A DNA stretch of 64,000 nt from Streptomyces lienomycini (GCF_027947595.1 NZ_CP116257.1:3286001-3350000), one strand, 5' to 3'. Positions 40,943-50,952 are shown, counted from the stretch's first letter. Notes: generated by a model from the sequence alone, not told the origin. Translations and numbers: made by a program.

Positions 40943-43900
40943 ATGACGGTCACGCGCAGATCGGTTCTGATCGCCTCCGCCGCCACGCCCGCGGCCGGGG
41001 CGCTGCTCGGTGCCCCGTCGGCGTGGGCCGCGGACGCGACCGGCGACGCCGCGGGCCGCAGCACCGTCGCCCTGCGCGACGGCTGGCGCTTCCGGCTGGT
41101 CGATCCCGACGGAGCGGCCGAGGACACCGCGGACGCCGCCGACCCCGCCCACGACGACTCGGCGTGGCGCGAGGTCGCCGTCCCGCACGACTGGAGCATC
41201 GAGCAGACGCCCACCACCGAGCACGGCACCACCAGCGGCACCGGGTTCCTGCCCGGCGGCCTCGGCTGGTACCGCCTCGCCTTCACACTGCCGCCCGCGC
41301 TGGCCGGGAAGCGGATCTCGGTCGAGTTCGACGGCGTCTACATGGACTCCCGCGTCCACTGCAACGGCCGGGAGGCCGGCCACCACCCCTACGGCTACAC
41401 CGGCTTCGCCCTCGACCTCACCGACCTGGTGCACACCGACGGCCGCACCGAGAACGTCCTCGCGGTCCGGGTGCGCAACCGGCTGCCCAGCAGCCGCTGG
41501 TACTCGGGCAGCGGCATCTACCGCGAGGCCCGCCTCGTCGTCACCGAACCGGTGCACGTACGGCGCTGGGGCACGTACGTCACCACACCCCGGGTGAGCG
41601 AGGAGAGCGCCGTCGTCCGGGTCCGGACGTCGGTGGTGAACGCCTCGGGCGACGAGCGCGAGGTCGAGATCCGGTCGACGGTGAAGGACGCAGACGGACG
41701 CACCGTGGCCCGTACCTCCTCCACGGTGGACGTCACCGACGCGGCGACCGAGACCCACGAACTGACCGTCACGCGCCCGCGGCTGTGGGACTTCGCGAGC
41801 CCGCACCGCTACACCCTGCACACCGAACTGCGCGTCGGCGGCCGCGGTGTCGACACGTACCGCACCCCGTTCGGCGTCCGCACCTTCCACGTCGACCCCG
41901 AAGAGGGCTTCCACCTCAACGGCGGGCACGCCAAGATCAAGGGCGTCGACCTGCACCACGACCTCGGCGCGCTCGGCGCGGCGGTGAGCGTCGACGCGAT
42001 CCGCCGCCAGATGTCCCTCATGAAGTCGATGGGCGTCAACGCCTTCCGCACCTCGCACAACCCGCCCTCGCCCGAGATGATCGAGGTCTGCGAGGAGATG
42101 GGCATCATCATGCTGGTGGAGGCCTTCGACTGCTGGCGCACCGGCAAGAACCGCTACGACTACGGCCGGTTCTTCGACGAGTGGTGCGAGCGCGACGCCA
42201 CCGAGATGGTGCTCGCCGCCCGCAACTCGCCCGCCGTCGTCATGTGGTCCATCGGCAACGAGGTCCCCGACTCCACCGCCACCGCCGGACTGGCCATGGC
42301 CGACCGGATCATCGACGCCATCCGCGCCGCCGACGACACCCGCCCGCTGATCATCGGCTCCGACAAGTACCGCCGGATGCCCGCCAAGGGCTCCGCGGCC
42401 GACCTGATGCTGGCCAAGCTGGACGGACTGGGCCTCAACTACAACACCGCCAAGTCGGTGGACGACCTGCACGCGGCCTACCCCCACCTGTTCCTCTTCG
42501 AGTCCGAGTCGTCCTCCGAGACCTCCACGCGCGGCACCTACCAGGAACCGGAGCACCTCAACACCGGCGAGAACCACACCCCGGGCGGGCGGGCCACCTC
42601 CTCCTACGACAACAACCTCGCCTCCTGGACGATGAGCGGCGAGTACGGCCACAAGAAGGACCGGGACCGCAAGTGGTTCGCCGGGCAGTTCCTGTGGTCC
42701 GGCATCGACTACATCGGAGAGCCCACGCCGTACGACGTCTTCCCGGTCAAGGCGTCCTTCTTCGGCGCGGTCGACACGGCCGGGTTCCCGAAGGACATGT
42801 ACCACCTCTTCCGCAGCCAGTGGACGGACGAGCCGATGGTCCACCTGCTGCCGACGACGTGGAACCACCGCGAGGGCGACACCGTCGAGGTCTGGGCCTA
42901 CACCAACGTCGACACGGTGGAGCTGTACCTGAACGGGAAGTCGCTCGGCACCCGCCGCTTCGACCGGAAGAAGACCGTCGACGGCCGGGCCTACCTGGAG
43001 ACCACCGAGGCCACCGGCGACGACAAGACCTTCACCGACGGCCCCTACCCCGGCAGTTACACCAGCCCGAACGGCAGCGCGGGCAAGCTCCACCTGACCT
43101 GGAAGGTGCCCTTCGAGGCGGGCGAGCTGAAGGCCGTCGCCCGGCGCGGCGGCAGGGTGGTCGCCACCGACGCCGTGCGCACCGCCCGGGCGCCGTACGC
43201 CCTGCGCCTCACCCCGGACCGGGAGGCCGTCGACGCGGACGGGCGCTCCCTGGTCTTCGTGACCGCCGAGGTGGTCGACCGGCACGCAGTGGTGGTGCCC
43301 GGCGCCGAGCACCTGATCTCCTTCGAGGTGGCGGGCGGCTCCCTCGCCGGACTCGACAACGGCCGCCAGGAGAGCGCCGAGCGCTACCAGTCCCGTACCC
43401 GCACCGCCTTCCACGGCAAGGCGCTCGCCATCGTCCGGTCCGGCACCCGGCCGGGCACGGTGCGGGTGACGGCCCGCGCGGAGGGGCTGCGCACGGACAC
43501 GGCGACGGTGCGCGCCCGCCGGGCCGGGGACCGGGCGACCACACCGGCCCCGGAGTTCCGCCCCGAGCACCCGGCGCCCGCGGCCCACCCGCACGCGGAC
43601 GCGAGTTACTCCGGCCGGCCCGACACCCTGCCCGCCGCCGTGCTCGACGGCGACCCGGCCACGGGCTGGTCCAACGGCTTCCGCAAGGACGCCACCGCCC
43701 TGCTGCCCGCCTTCGACGGCGCCCGGGCCGAGGACTGGATCTCGGTCGACCACGGACGCACACGCACCTACGACCGGCTGGAGGTCTCCTTCACCGTGGA
43801 CGACGGGCACAGCCTGCCCGCGGCCGTCGAGGTCGCCGTCTGGGACGGCCGTTCCTGGCGTGCGGCGAAGGAGACGCGGACCGACTGGGCCACCGCCTCC

Positions 43901-44029
43901 GACACGCCCACGGTCGTCACCTTCGACCGGTTGCGGGGCTCCCGGGTCCGCCTCACGCTGACCAGCCGGCACCCCGGCGAGGTACGGGGCGCGATCCGCG
44001 TCAGCCGCCTGGAGGCGCCCGCCGCCTGA
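40943..44029 (+). CDS. Tat-exported glycoside hydrolase family 2 enzyme (beta-galactosidase-like)
   Basis: A 1028-residue protein. A Tat signal ([16 protein letters not shown], residues ~4-30) leads to the GH2 sugar-binding domain (~45-210), the immunoglobulin-like domain (~215-320) and the TIM barrel (~325-620). The acid/base is Glu440 (WSIGNEVPD) and the probable nucleophile Glu526 (ESSSETS). Ig-like domains and a C-terminal galactose-binding-like domain (~880-1028, with [15 protein letters not shown]) follow. Substrate is probably a beta-galactoside or related plant glycan. ATG 40943 has GGGAG. A terminator follows at 44086. Confidence 0.92.
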   Translation: MTVTRRSVLIASAATPAAGALLGAPSAWAADATGDAAGRSTVALRDGWRFRLVDPDGAAEDTADAADPAHDDSAWREVAVPHDWSIEQTPTTEHGTTSGTGFLPGGLGWYRLAFTLPPALAGKRISVEFDGVYMDSRVHCNGREAGHHPYGYTGFALDLTDLVHTDGRTENVLAVRVRNRLPSSRWYSGSGIYREARLVVTEPVHVRRWGTYVTTPRVSEESAVVRVRTSVVNASGDEREVEIRSTVKDADGRTVARTSSTVDVTDAATETHELTVTRPRLWDFASPHRYTLHTELRVGGRGVDTYRTPFGVRTFHVDPEEGFHLNGGHAKIKGVDLHHDLGALGAAVSVDAIRRQMSLMKSMGVNAFRTSHNPPSPEMIEVCEEMGIIMLVEAFDCWRTGKNRYDYGRFFDEWCERDATEMVLAARNSPAVVMWSIGNEVPDSTATAGLAMADRIIDAIRAADDTRPLIIGSDKYRRMPAKGSAADLMLAKLDGLGLNYNTAKSVDDLHAAYPHLFLFESESSSETSTRGTYQEPEHLNTGENHTPGGRATSSYDNNLASWTMSGEYGHKKDRDRKWFAGQFLWSGIDYIGEPTPYDVFPVKASFFGAVDTAGFPKDMYHLFRSQWTDEPMVHLLPTTWNHREGDTVEVWAYTNVDTVELYLNGKSLGTRRFDRKKTVDGRAYLETTEATGDDKTFTDGPYPGSYTSPNGSAGKLHLTWKVPFEAGELKAVARRGGRVVATDAVRTARAPYALRLTPDREAVDADGRSLVFVTAEVVDRHAVVVPGAEHLISFEVAGGSLAGLDNGRQESAERYQSRTRTAFHGKALAIVRSGTRPGTVRVTARAEGLRTDTATVRARRAGDRATTPAPEFRPEHPAPAAHPHADASYSGRPDTLPAAVLDGDPATGWSNGFRKDATALLPAFDGARAEDWISVDHGRTRTYDRLEVSFTVDDGHSLPAAVEVAVWDGRSWRAAKETRTDWATASDTPTVVTFDRLRGSRVRLTLTSRHPGEVRGAIRVSRLEAPAA

Positions 44030-44049
44030 GCCGCCGTACGACAGGTCCG

Positions 44050-44082
44050 GACGGGACCTCGACGGGACCTCGACGGGACCTC
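44050..44082. repeat. 11-bp tandem repeat, three copies
   Basis: GACGGGACCTC occurs three times head to tail just after the GH2 stop, followed by a partial copy that runs into the terminator. It is not coding. It could be a slippage-prone spacer. Confidence 0.85.
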
Positions 44083-44085
44083 GAC

Positions 44086-44116
44086 GGTTCCCCGACCGGA
44101 GACCGGTCGGGGAACC
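44086..44116. terminator. Strong terminator hairpin (14-bp stem, 3-nt loop)
   Basis: GGTTCCCCGACCGG pairs perfectly with CCGGTCGGGGAACC around AGA, directly after the tandem repeat and 57 bp beyond the GH2 stop. It isolates the GH2 gene from the GH9 promoter. Confidence 0.9.
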
Positions 44117-44178
44117 GGTCCCGTCCGGACCGTTGACGGCATGTCATGTCTGCCACAAGCATGGCCTGCGACCGCATT

Positions 44179-44192
44179 TGGGAGCGCTCCCA
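44179..44192. promoter_or_regulatory. CebR box
   Basis: TGGGAGCGCTCCCA is the exact 14-bp palindrome known as the CebR operator, which represses cellulose-utilisation genes in Streptomyces until cellobiose is present. It lies 39 bp upstream of the GH9 start. Confidence 0.93.
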
Positions 44193-44231
44193 TCCCAGAG
44201 GGAGCGCCATCTCCCCCCGAGGAGCCCGGAC

Positions 44232-46475
44232 GTGAACAGACGCAGAACCGCGCTCGTCTCCCTGACGGCCCTGCTGGCGGCGGCCGTCACCGCGCTGCCC
44301 GCCGCCCCGGCCGGTGCCGAGGAGACCGAGCAGGTCAGGAACGGCACCTTCGACAACGGCACCGACTCCTGGTGGGCGAGTGCCGATGTCACCGCGGCCG
44401 TGACCGACGGCCGGCTGTGCGCCGACGCCCCCGGCGGCACCACCAACCGCTGGGACGCCGCCCTCGGCCAGAACGACGTCGCCCTGGTCGCGGGGGAGTC
44501 GTACAGGTTCTCCTTCACCGCCACCGGTACGCCCGCCGACCACGTGGTCCGGGCGATCGTCGGCCTGTCGGTGTCCCCGTACGACACCTACTTCGAGGTC
44601 AGCCCGCAGCTGAGCGTCTCGGGCAACACCTACTCGTACACCTTCACCTCGCCCGTCGACACCGCCCAGGGCCAGGTCGGCTTCCAGCTCGGCGGCACGC
44701 CCGACGCCTGGCGGTTCTGCGTGGACGACGTGTCCCTGCTGGGCGGGGTGGCGCCCGAGCCGTACGTGCCGGACACGGGGCCGCGGGTGCGGGTCAACCA
44801 GGTCGCCTACCTGCCGTCGGGACCGAAGAACGCCACGCTCGTCACCGACGCGACCACCCGCCTGCCGTGGCAGCTCAAGAGCGACGCCGGACGGGTCGTC
44901 GCCCACGGCTGGAGCAAGCCGCGCGGCGTCGACGCCTCCTCCGGTCAGAACGTGCACTCGATCGACTTCGGCCGCTACAAGAAGCGCGGCGAGGGCTACA
45001 CGCTCGTCGCCGACGGGGAGACCAGCCGCCCGTTCGACATCGGCACGGCCGCCTACGAGCGGCTGCGCCTGGACTCGGCGAAGTACTACTACACGCAGCG
45101 CAGCGGCATCGCCATCAGCGACGAACTCCGCCCCGGCTACGGCCGCCCCGCCGGACACGTGGGCACGGCACCCAACCAGGGCGACACCGAGGTGCCCTGC
45201 CAACCCGGCGTGTGCGACTACACCCTGGACGTCTCCGGCGGCTGGTACGACGCCGGCGACCACGGCAAGTACGTCGTCAACGGCGGCATCTCCACCTGGG
45301 AGCTGCTCAGCACCTACGAGCGCTCGCTGCACGCCCGCACCGGGGAGCCCCGCAAGCTCGGCGACGGCTCGCTCGACATCCCCGAGAGCGGCAACAGGGT
45401 GCCGGACATCCTCGACGAGGCCCGCTGGGAGCTGGACTTCCTGCTGAAGATGCAGGTGCCAAAGGGGCAGCCGCTGGCCGGGACGGCGCACCACAAGATC
45501 CACGACGAGCAGTGGACCGGGCTGCCGCTGCTGCCGAGCGCCGACCCGCAAAAGCGCGAGCTGCACCCGCCGACCACCGCGGCGACCCTCAACCTGGCGG
45601 CGACGGCCGCGCAGGCCGCCCGCCTGTACCGACCCTACGACCGGGAGTTCGCCGCGAAGGCCCTCGACGCGGCCCGCACCGCCTGGACCGCCGCACTCGC
45701 CCACCCGGACCTGCTCGCCGACGAGAACGACGGCATCGGCGGCGGCGCCTACCCCGACCACGAGGTGGCCGACGAGTTCTACTGGGCCGCGGCCGAGCTG
45801 TACCTGACGACGGGGGAGCGGGACTTCAAGGAGTACGTGCTGAACTCCCCGGTCCACACCGCCGACATCTTCGGCCCGACCGGCTTCGACTGGGCGCGCA
45901 CCGCGGCCGCCGCCCGCCTCGACCTGGCGACCGTCCCCAGCCGGCTCCCCGGCCGTGACCAGGTCCGCCGCTCCGTCGTCCGGGGCGCCGACGGCTACCT
46001 CGCCACGCTGAAGGCCCACCCCTACGGGATGCCCTACGCCCCCGACGGCAACGTGTACGACTGGGGCTCCAGCCACCAGGTCCTCAACAACGCGGTCGTC
46101 CTCGCCACCGCCTACGACATCACCGGCGGCTCCACGTACCGTGACGGTGCCGTCCAGAGCATGGACTACATCCTCGGCCGCAACGCCCTGAACATGTCGT
46201 ACGTCACCGGCTACGGCGAGGCCAACGCGCACCACCAGCACAGCCGCTGGTACGCCCACCAGCTCGACCCCACCCTGCCCGCGCCGCCCGACGGCACCCT
46301 GTCCGGCGGCCCGAACTCGAGCATCCAGGACCCCTACGCGCAGAGCAAACTCCAGGGCTGCACAGGCCAGTTCTGCTTCATCGACGACATCCAGTCCTGG
46401 TCGACCAACGAGCACACGATCAACTGGAACGCCGCGCTGGCCCGGATGGCCTCCTTCGTGGCGGACCAGGCATGA
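44232..46475 (+). CDS. Secreted glycoside hydrolase family 9 endoglucanase
   Basis: A 747-residue cellulase. The signal peptide (residues ~1-30) precedes a CBM4-type carbohydrate-binding domain (~34-175, [14 protein letters not shown]), an Ig-like N-terminal GH9 domain (~185-270) and the (alpha/alpha)6 barrel. Key motifs: [20 protein letters not shown], with the catalytic Asp, [11 protein letters not shown], and the C-terminal [10 protein letters not shown] containing the catalytic acid Glu. It hydrolyses beta-1,4-glucan outside the cell. GTG 44232 has GGAG upstream. The CebR box upstream implies induction by cellobiose/cellulose. Confidence 0.94.
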   Translation: MNRRRTALVSLTALLAAAVTALPAAPAGAEETEQVRNGTFDNGTDSWWASADVTAAVTDGRLCADAPGGTTNRWDAALGQNDVALVAGESYRFSFTATGTPADHVVRAIVGLSVSPYDTYFEVSPQLSVSGNTYSYTFTSPVDTAQGQVGFQLGGTPDAWRFCVDDVSLLGGVAPEPYVPDTGPRVRVNQVAYLPSGPKNATLVTDATTRLPWQLKSDAGRVVAHGWSKPRGVDASSGQNVHSIDFGRYKKRGEGYTLVADGETSRPFDIGTAAYERLRLDSAKYYYTQRSGIAISDELRPGYGRPAGHVGTAPNQGDTEVPCQPGVCDYTLDVSGGWYDAGDHGKYVVNGGISTWELLSTYERSLHARTGEPRKLGDGSLDIPESGNRVPDILDEARWELDFLLKMQVPKGQPLAGTAHHKIHDEQWTGLPLLPSADPQKRELHPPTTAATLNLAATAAQAARLYRPYDREFAAKALDAARTAWTAALAHPDLLADENDGIGGGAYPDHEVADEFYWAAAELYLTTGERDFKEYVLNSPVHTADIFGPTGFDWARTAAAARLDLATVPSRLPGRDQVRRSVVRGADGYLATLKAHPYGMPYAPDGNVYDWGSSHQVLNNAVVLATAYDITGGSTYRDGAVQSMDYILGRNALNMSYVTGYGEANAHHQHSRWYAHQLDPTLPAPPDGTLSGGPNSSIQDPYAQSKLQGCTGQFCFIDDIQSWSTNEHTINWNAALARMASFVADQA

Positions 46476-46502
46476 CCGGCTGACGCCCGCGCCCCGCGCC
46501 CG

Positions 46503-46552
46503 AGGGCCGCGCCGCCGCTTCCGCGGGAAACGCGGAAAGCCGGTGCGGCCCT
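46503..46552 (+). terminator. Two-part terminator hairpin after GH9 gene
   Basis: Outer stem AGGGCCGC/GCGGCCCT and inner stem TTCCGCG/CGCGGAA with loop GGAAA form one extended hairpin 28 bp after the stop. Confidence 0.75.
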
Positions 46553-46702
46553 TGTGGCGTGCCGTGGATTCTGACCTTCTTTCAAAGGCGGCCGAGGTTG
46601 CCCGGTCGCCTTGTTGACCATGAGTGGTTTGTGCGAGAGTGAAGCACCCGTGCGGGGGGTAAAGGCCGGGTCTCGCACGCGCTTTGACGGACCGGGTCCG
46701 AT

Positions 46703-46716
46703 TTCGCCATGGCGAA
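46703..46716. promoter_or_regulatory. 14-bp palindrome TTCGCCATGGCGAA
   Basis: A perfect palindrome in the promoter region of the sigma-like/ricin gene. No known operator family recognised. Confidence 0.45.
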
Positions 46717-46819
46717 TTCACGCCCCTCGTGCCGCGCCCCAGAGGTACACACCAATTCGTGGATCCTTTTCGGCGCTCGGAACTTCTGAGTCACCTGCGC
46801 GTGGGAAGGAAACACCTCA

Positions 46820-48427
46820 GTGCCCACCCCCCACCCTCCTCGGCCCGTCCACCCGCCCTCCGGCGGAGACCCCGGGGAGTCCGACGAGCTGCTGGCCGCG
46901 CGCCTGCGGGACGGCCCGGAGAGCGACGCCGCCCGGATCGCCGCGCTGCTGATGGCCCGCCACTGGCAGCCCGCGCACGACTACGCGACCGTCTGCCTCG
47001 CCACCTCGGACCAGGTCACCGCCATGGTCACCGCCGCCGCCTGGCACCGGGTGCTGGCCCGCCTGGCGCAGGGCGAACCGGCCACCGCGCTGCGTCCGCG
47101 GCTGCTGGTGGCCGTGCGCGACACCGTCCGTCAATGGTCCGCGGAGGACGCGATATCCGGCGTTCTGCCGCAGTTGCTCAAACCCGCCGGCGGACGGGGC
47201 ATGCGGGCGGCGAAGTCCCTGACTCCGGAAAACCGCACCCTCGCCGCGCGGGCATTCGCGTCTCTTCCCGGACCGGCCCGTTGTTTGCTGTGGCACACGG
47301 AGGTCGAAGGCGAGCCCATAAGCGTCCCGGCCGGTCTGCTCGGCATGGATACCGACACCGCGTCGGCCACTCTCGAGCAGGCGCGGGAGAAATTCCGCGA
47401 GGGTTGTCTGCACGCCCACAGGCAGTTGGCGCCGAGTCAGGACTGCCGCTTCCACAGCCGACTGCTCGACGTCCCGATCCGCCGGGGCGGGGCCCTGCTC
47501 CCGGACGTCCGCAGGCATCTGGCGGACTGCCGGCACTGCCGACACGCGGCCGACCAGCTCGGACACTTCGAACGTGAGCTGGGGACACTGATCGCCGAAG
47601 CCGTGCTCGGCTGGGGCGCCCGGCGCTATCTCGACTCACGTCCGCCGCGCGCGACACGGGGCGCGCAGGCCAAGGGCGCCGCCCGGCACCGAGGAGGGCG
47701 CCCCGGGCTGCTGGCCCGCATTCCCGTGCCCGTGCGCAGGATGCCCGGCCGTCCGCGCTCGGGCCGGTCCGTGCTCAGGCAGTTCGGCGCCGCCTCGGCC
47801 GGAGTGCTGGCCGTCGTACTCGTGGTGAGCGTGTGGTCGTACGACGGCGGCGGCGCCGATCCGGCCGCCTCCACCAGCGCCGTCGACGGCGAGGGCGAGA
47901 CCTCCGCGACGAGCCGCCCCGAACCGCCCGACGCGGCGGGGCTGCCCACGGCGCCCGACCGCACGCGGCTGCGCAACGTCGGCGCGGACCTGTGCCTCGA
48001 CGTGCGGGGCGAGCCGAAGGCCGGGGCGGGCGCCCGGCTGGCGAAGTGCTCCGAGGCGTGGACCCAGCAGTGGACCCGCGAGGACGGCGGACTGCTGCGC
48101 AGCGTCGCCGATCCCGGGCTGTGTCTGGACTCGCGGGCGGACGCCGGCGTCGTCATCCTCGGTACCTGCGCCGACGAGGGCACCGAGCGGGGCGACGACG
48201 TGCGCTACGACCTCACCGGCCGGGGGGAGCTGGTCCCGCGCGGCCAGAGACTGCTGGCGCTCGCCGCCACCAGGCCCGCCCCGGACGCCGACATCGTCGT
48301 CAAGGTCCACGACGGCTCCGTGGCGCAGCGTTGGCGCACCGACCCGGTCCCGACGGCGGAGGGCTCCCTGTCGATCGCCCGCACCGACGCCCCGGACGCG
48401 CGGGCGGTGGAGATGTCCGGCGGCTGA
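46820..48427 (+). CDS. Sigma-like / zinc finger / transmembrane / ricin-domain protein
   Basis: A 535-residue one-pass membrane protein. Residues ~21-100 resemble ECF sigma region 2 in helix pattern. Residues ~147-200 resemble region 4 (LPGPARCLLWHTEVEG then a helix-turn-helix and LEQAREKFREG). H233-x3-C237-x2-C240 is a zinc anti-sigma-type motif. One transmembrane helix (~323-340, ASAGVLAVVLVVSVW) leads to an outside ricin beta-trefoil (~370-515). It may sense sugars outside and act on transcription inside; DNA or core polymerase binding is unproven. GTG 46820, with GAAGGAA upstream. Confidence 0.8.
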   Translation: MPTPHPPRPVHPPSGGDPGESDELLAARLRDGPESDAARIAALLMARHWQPAHDYATVCLATSDQVTAMVTAAAWHRVLARLAQGEPATALRPRLLVAVRDTVRQWSAEDAISGVLPQLLKPAGGRGMRAAKSLTPENRTLAARAFASLPGPARCLLWHTEVEGEPISVPAGLLGMDTDTASATLEQAREKFREGCLHAHRQLAPSQDCRFHSRLLDVPIRRGGALLPDVRRHLADCRHCRHAADQLGHFERELGTLIAEAVLGWGARRYLDSRPPRATRGAQAKGAARHRGGRPGLLARIPVPVRRMPGRPRSGRSVLRQFGAASAGVLAVVLVVSVWSYDGGGADPAASTSAVDGEGETSATSRPEPPDAAGLPTAPDRTRLRNVGADLCLDVRGEPKAGAGARLAKCSEAWTQQWTREDGGLLRSVADPGLCLDSRADAGVVILGTCADEGTERGDDVRYDLTGRGELVPRGQRLLALAATRPAPDADIVVKVHDGSVAQRWRTDPVPTAEGSLSIARTDAPDARAVEMSGG

Positions 48428-48482
48428 GCAAGCCTCCCGCGCGACGTCGTCAGCGGTGCGGAAGACGGTGCCACCGGCCCCC

Positions 48483-48525
48483 CTCACACCGGGGCCTCGA
48501 CGAGGTCCGAGGGCCCCGGTGTGAG
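48483..48525. terminator. 14-bp hairpin overlapping the stop of the flavoprotein gene
   Basis: CTCACACCGGGGCC pairs perfectly with GGCCCCGGTGTGAG. The hairpin includes the stop codon and last 13 codons of the minus-strand gene, so terminator and coding sequence share bases. It lies about 55 bp past the stop of the plus-strand gene and can serve both. Confidence 0.8.
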
Positions 48526-49653
48526 CGGTGACGCGTGCCCGGACAGGGCCAGGGTGAGGTCGAGTTCGGCGAGCAGGCAGCGGATCACGTGCTCGACGCC
48601 GGCCTCTCCGTCGAGGCCGAGCCCGTAGGCGTAGGGGCGGCCCAGGAGCACCGCCCGCGCGCCGAGCGCGAGGGCCTTGAAGACGTCGTCGCCGGTGCGG
48701 ACGCCGCTGTCGAACAGCACGGTCAGCCGGTCGCCGACCGCCTCCACCACGCGCGGCAGGGCGTCGGCCGCCGCGACGGAACCGGCCACCTGGCGGCCGC
48801 CGTGGTTGGAGACGACCACCCCGTCCATCCCGGCGTCGGCGGCGAGCCGGGCGTCGTCCGGGTGCAGGACGCCCTTGAGGACGATCGGACCGTCCCAGTT
48901 CTCCCGCAGGAACGCCAGGTCCGGCCAGGACTTGCCGGGGTCGGAGAACATGCCGACGAAATGCATCACCGCCGCGTTCGGGTCCTCGTGCACCGGCTTG
49001 GCCAGACCGGCCTGGAAGGCGGGGTCCGAGAAGTAGTTGGCGGTGCCCACCCCGTGCAGGAACGGCAGGTACGCCTGGTCGAGGTCGCGCGGGCGCCAGG
49101 ACAGCAGCGGCGTGTCCAGCGTGACGAACAGCGCCGTGTACCCGGCCGTCCGGGCGCGGTCCAGGAAGCTGCGCGCCACCTCCCGGTCCTTTGGCCAGTA
49201 CAGCTGGAACCAGCGCTCGGCGTCGCCCATCGCCTCGGCGACCTGCTCCATCGGGGTGCTGGAGGCGGAGGACAGGATGTAGGGCACGCCCTGCGCGGCC
49301 GCGGCCCGGGCGGCGGCGGGCTCCGCGTCCGGATGCATGATCGACAGGACCCCGACCGGCGCCAGCGCCAATGGAGCGGGCAGTGGACGGCCCAGGACCT
49401 CGACGCGCAGGTCGCGCTCGTGCACGTCCCGCAGCATCCGCGGGACGATCCGGCGCCTGGCCAGCGCCGCCCGGTTGGCGCGGGCGGTGCTGCCGTCCCC
49501 CGCGCTGCCCGCGACGTACCCGAAGGGACCGGGTCCCAGGCGCCGCTCCGTCAGCTCCTCCAGCCGGGTCAGATCGGTGGGCAGCCGCGGCACCGCGCCC
49601 GTCATGCCGCTCAGGTAGATCTCGTACTGGAAGTCCGCCCAGTGCTTCGGCAT
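48484..49653 (-). CDS. FMN-dependent alpha-hydroxy acid oxidase (lactate 2-monooxygenase-like)
   Basis: A 389-residue TIM-barrel flavoenzyme. Seen are FGYVAGSAGDGSTARANRAA, LALAPVGVLSIMHPDAE, WFQLYWPKDRE, the catalytic base His in VVVSNHGGRQVAGS and the FMN phosphate part DSGVRTGDDVFKALALGA. The alpha-hydroxy acid oxidase fold and the LLSWRPRDLDQAYLPFLHG insertion resemble lactate 2-monooxygenase of mycobacteria. Probable substrate: L-lactate or a similar 2-hydroxy acid. ATG 49653; a single-gene unit. Confidence 0.92.
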   Translation of the reverse strand: MPKHWADFQYEIYLSGMTGAVPRLPTDLTRLEELTERRLGPGPFGYVAGSAGDGSTARANRAALARRRIVPRMLRDVHERDLRVEVLGRPLPAPLALAPVGVLSIMHPDAEPAAARAAAAQGVPYILSSASSTPMEQVAEAMGDAERWFQLYWPKDREVARSFLDRARTAGYTALFVTLDTPLLSWRPRDLDQAYLPFLHGVGTANYFSDPAFQAGLAKPVHEDPNAAVMHFVGMFSDPGKSWPDLAFLRENWDGPIVLKGVLHPDDARLAADAGMDGVVVSNHGGRQVAGSVAAADALPRVVEAVGDRLTVLFDSGVRTGDDVFKALALGARAVLLGRPYAYGLGLDGEAGVEHVIRCLLAELDLTLALSGHASPLTPGPSDLVEAPV

Positions 49654-50011
49654 CCCACGTCCGCCTCTCGTCGTCGGGCTCGCGCCGCCAGCACCATACC
49701 CGCGGGTATGCCGGGGTCGGCCGCCAGGGCGGACGGGGCTGTTTCAGGGGTGTTTCAGGCCTATCGGCGAAGGCGTGGATCACGCCATTCGGCCGGTTCC
49801 GGACTGAGAAATCGATCAAGAACCGCCGTGTTCCGGACTTGGAACGTTCTAATTTCGTGACTTCGCGCCACTGATTCAATACGCAAGGTTACCGAAACCC
49901 GTGGGGTCGAGATGAGTTTCGGTGCCGGACTCGGCAGACTCGCGCTCGCCGTTCCGGCACCGACCGGGCCGGACCGGCACCACCCTCGAAACGAGCGGAA
50001 GGATGCACACC
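49654..50011. other. Divergent promoter region, 358 bp, with repeats
   Basis: No gene seen. It serves the flavoprotein (-) and the protease inhibitor (+). Features: direct repeat GTTTCAGG (49741 and 49752), direct repeat GTTCCGGACT (49796-49805 and 49830-49839, 34 bp apart) and inverted repeat ACCGAAAC/GTTTCGGT (49891-49923). The stretch 49800-49890 is AT-rich and is the likely inhibitor promoter. Confidence 0.5.
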
Positions 50012-50446
50012 ATGCGGAACACCGCGCGCTGGGCAGCGACTCTGGGCCTGACGGCCACCGCCGTCTGCGGGCCCCTCGCCGGGGCCTCCCTCGCCTCCCC
50101 GGCCACCGCCCCCGCCTCGCTCTACGCCCCCTCGGCCCTGGTGCTGACCGTGGGGCACGGAGAGAGCGCTGCCGCCGCCGCACCCCTGCGCGCGGTCACC
50201 CTGACCTGCGCCCCGACGGCCTCCGGGACCCACCCCGCCGCCGGGGCGGCCTGCGCCGAACTGCGCGGGGCGGGCGGCGACCTCGACGCCCTCGCGGCCG
50301 AGGACGAGGTGATGTGCACCCGGGAGTACGCCCCCGTGGTCGTCACCGTCGACGGGGTCTGGCAGGGCCGACGCCTCTCCTACGAGCGCACCTTCGCCAA
50401 CGAGTGCGTGAAGAACGCGGGCAGCGCGAGCGTCTTCACGTTCTGA
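50012..50446 (+). CDS. SSI family protease inhibitor with Arg at P1
   Basis: A 144-residue secreted inhibitor of the Streptomyces subtilisin inhibitor family. The signal peptide ends around residue 30. Four Cys form the two usual disulfides. The reactive-site region reads [16 protein letters not shown]; aligned with the classical CPMVY loop, P1 is Arg and P1' is Glu, predicting strong inhibition of trypsin-like proteases. [17 protein letters not shown] and SVFTF at the end are diagnostic. The start is ATG 50012, with GGAAGGA 8 nt upstream; ATG 50003 is less likely. Confidence 0.94.
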   Translation: MRNTARWAATLGLTATAVCGPLAGASLASPATAPASLYAPSALVLTVGHGESAAAAAPLRAVTLTCAPTASGTHPAAGAACAELRGAGGDLDALAAEDEVMCTREYAPVVVTVDGVWQGRRLSYERTFANECVKNAGSASVFTF

Positions 50447-50537
50447 GGCCGGGACCGCCAGGACCCCGCGGCGTGACCGGCTGCTCGCTACTGGGGAGTG
50501 CGAGCGCCGCCGCACGGGTCCCGCGGTCCCGCACCGG

Positions 50538-50570
50538 GGGCGGCGGACGGAGTGGGGCCGTCCGCCGCCC
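50538..50570. terminator. Bidirectional terminator (13-bp stem)
   Basis: GGGCGGCGGACGG pairs perfectly with CCGTCCGCCGCCC around a 7-nt loop, between the convergent ends of the inhibitor and the CDGSH gene. Confidence 0.88.
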
Positions 50571-50596
50571 TCCTCCCGGCCCGGGGGCGCCGCCGG

Positions 50597-50952
50597 TCAC
50601 TCCTTCCCGGCGGGCCCGTCACCGGACCCGGACGACCTGGCCCGGTGGCTGGTGTCGCACCAGGGATAGCGGCGACTGCGCCGGCAGGTGCACAGCGCCA
50701 CCCGGAAGCGGTCGGACGACACCGTCGTCCCGTCCTCCAACTCCACCTCCACCGGCCCCTCCACCAGCAGCGGCCCCCGCCGCTGGACCTTGATCCGGCG
50801 AGGAGCCCCGGACGGGCGGGGGGCCTCGGACGGGCGGGGGGCCTCGGACGGGCGGGGGCCTCGGACGGGCGGGGGGCGTCGGAAGAGCGGGGGGCGTCGG
50901 AAGGGCGAGCGGTCTCGGACGGGCGAGACGGGTCAGACGGGGAGTTCGGCAC
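50597..50952 (-). pseudogene. CDGSH iron-sulfur domain protein, frameshifted in a tandem repeat
   Basis: The conserved part is RIKVQRRGPLLVEGP through CTCRRSRRYPWCDTSH (C-x-C-x(9)-C-D-x-S/T-H), which binds a 2Fe-2S cluster. It has no start codon in its own frame after the preceding gene's stop. A good start, GTG 50952, overlaps that stop and opens an Asp/Pro/Ser-rich repeat tract (PSDAPRSSDAPRPSEAP) one frame off. The third 18-bp repeat has five Cs (minus strand; G5 at 50854-50858) where its neighbours have six. Adding one base joins both parts into 118 residues. It is a broken gene or an assembly error. Last gene of the oxidase-methyltransferase set. Confidence 0.75.
50807..50899. repeat. 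18-bp tandem repeat in CDGSH gene
   Basis: About five units of the type GGACGGGCGGGGGGCCTC (plus strand), the outer ones diverged. On the minus strand they encode a Pro/Ser/Glu repeat. One unit is 17 bp long because its G run is five instead of six. Confidence 0.85.

Larger units (their letters stand above)
46476..46819. other. Intergenic region, 344 bp, terminator plus promoter
   Basis: No gene seen. The first half holds the GH9 terminator (46503-46552). The second half is AT-richer, with TTTGAC near 46682 and the perfect palindrome TTCGCCATGGCGAA at 46703-46716, about 104 bp before the next gene, a likely promoter/operator zone. Confidence 0.5.

Noticed and set aside
50807..50899. CRISPR array
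   Set aside because: The units are directly adjacent 18-bp repeats without spacers and encode a Pro/Ser repeat.
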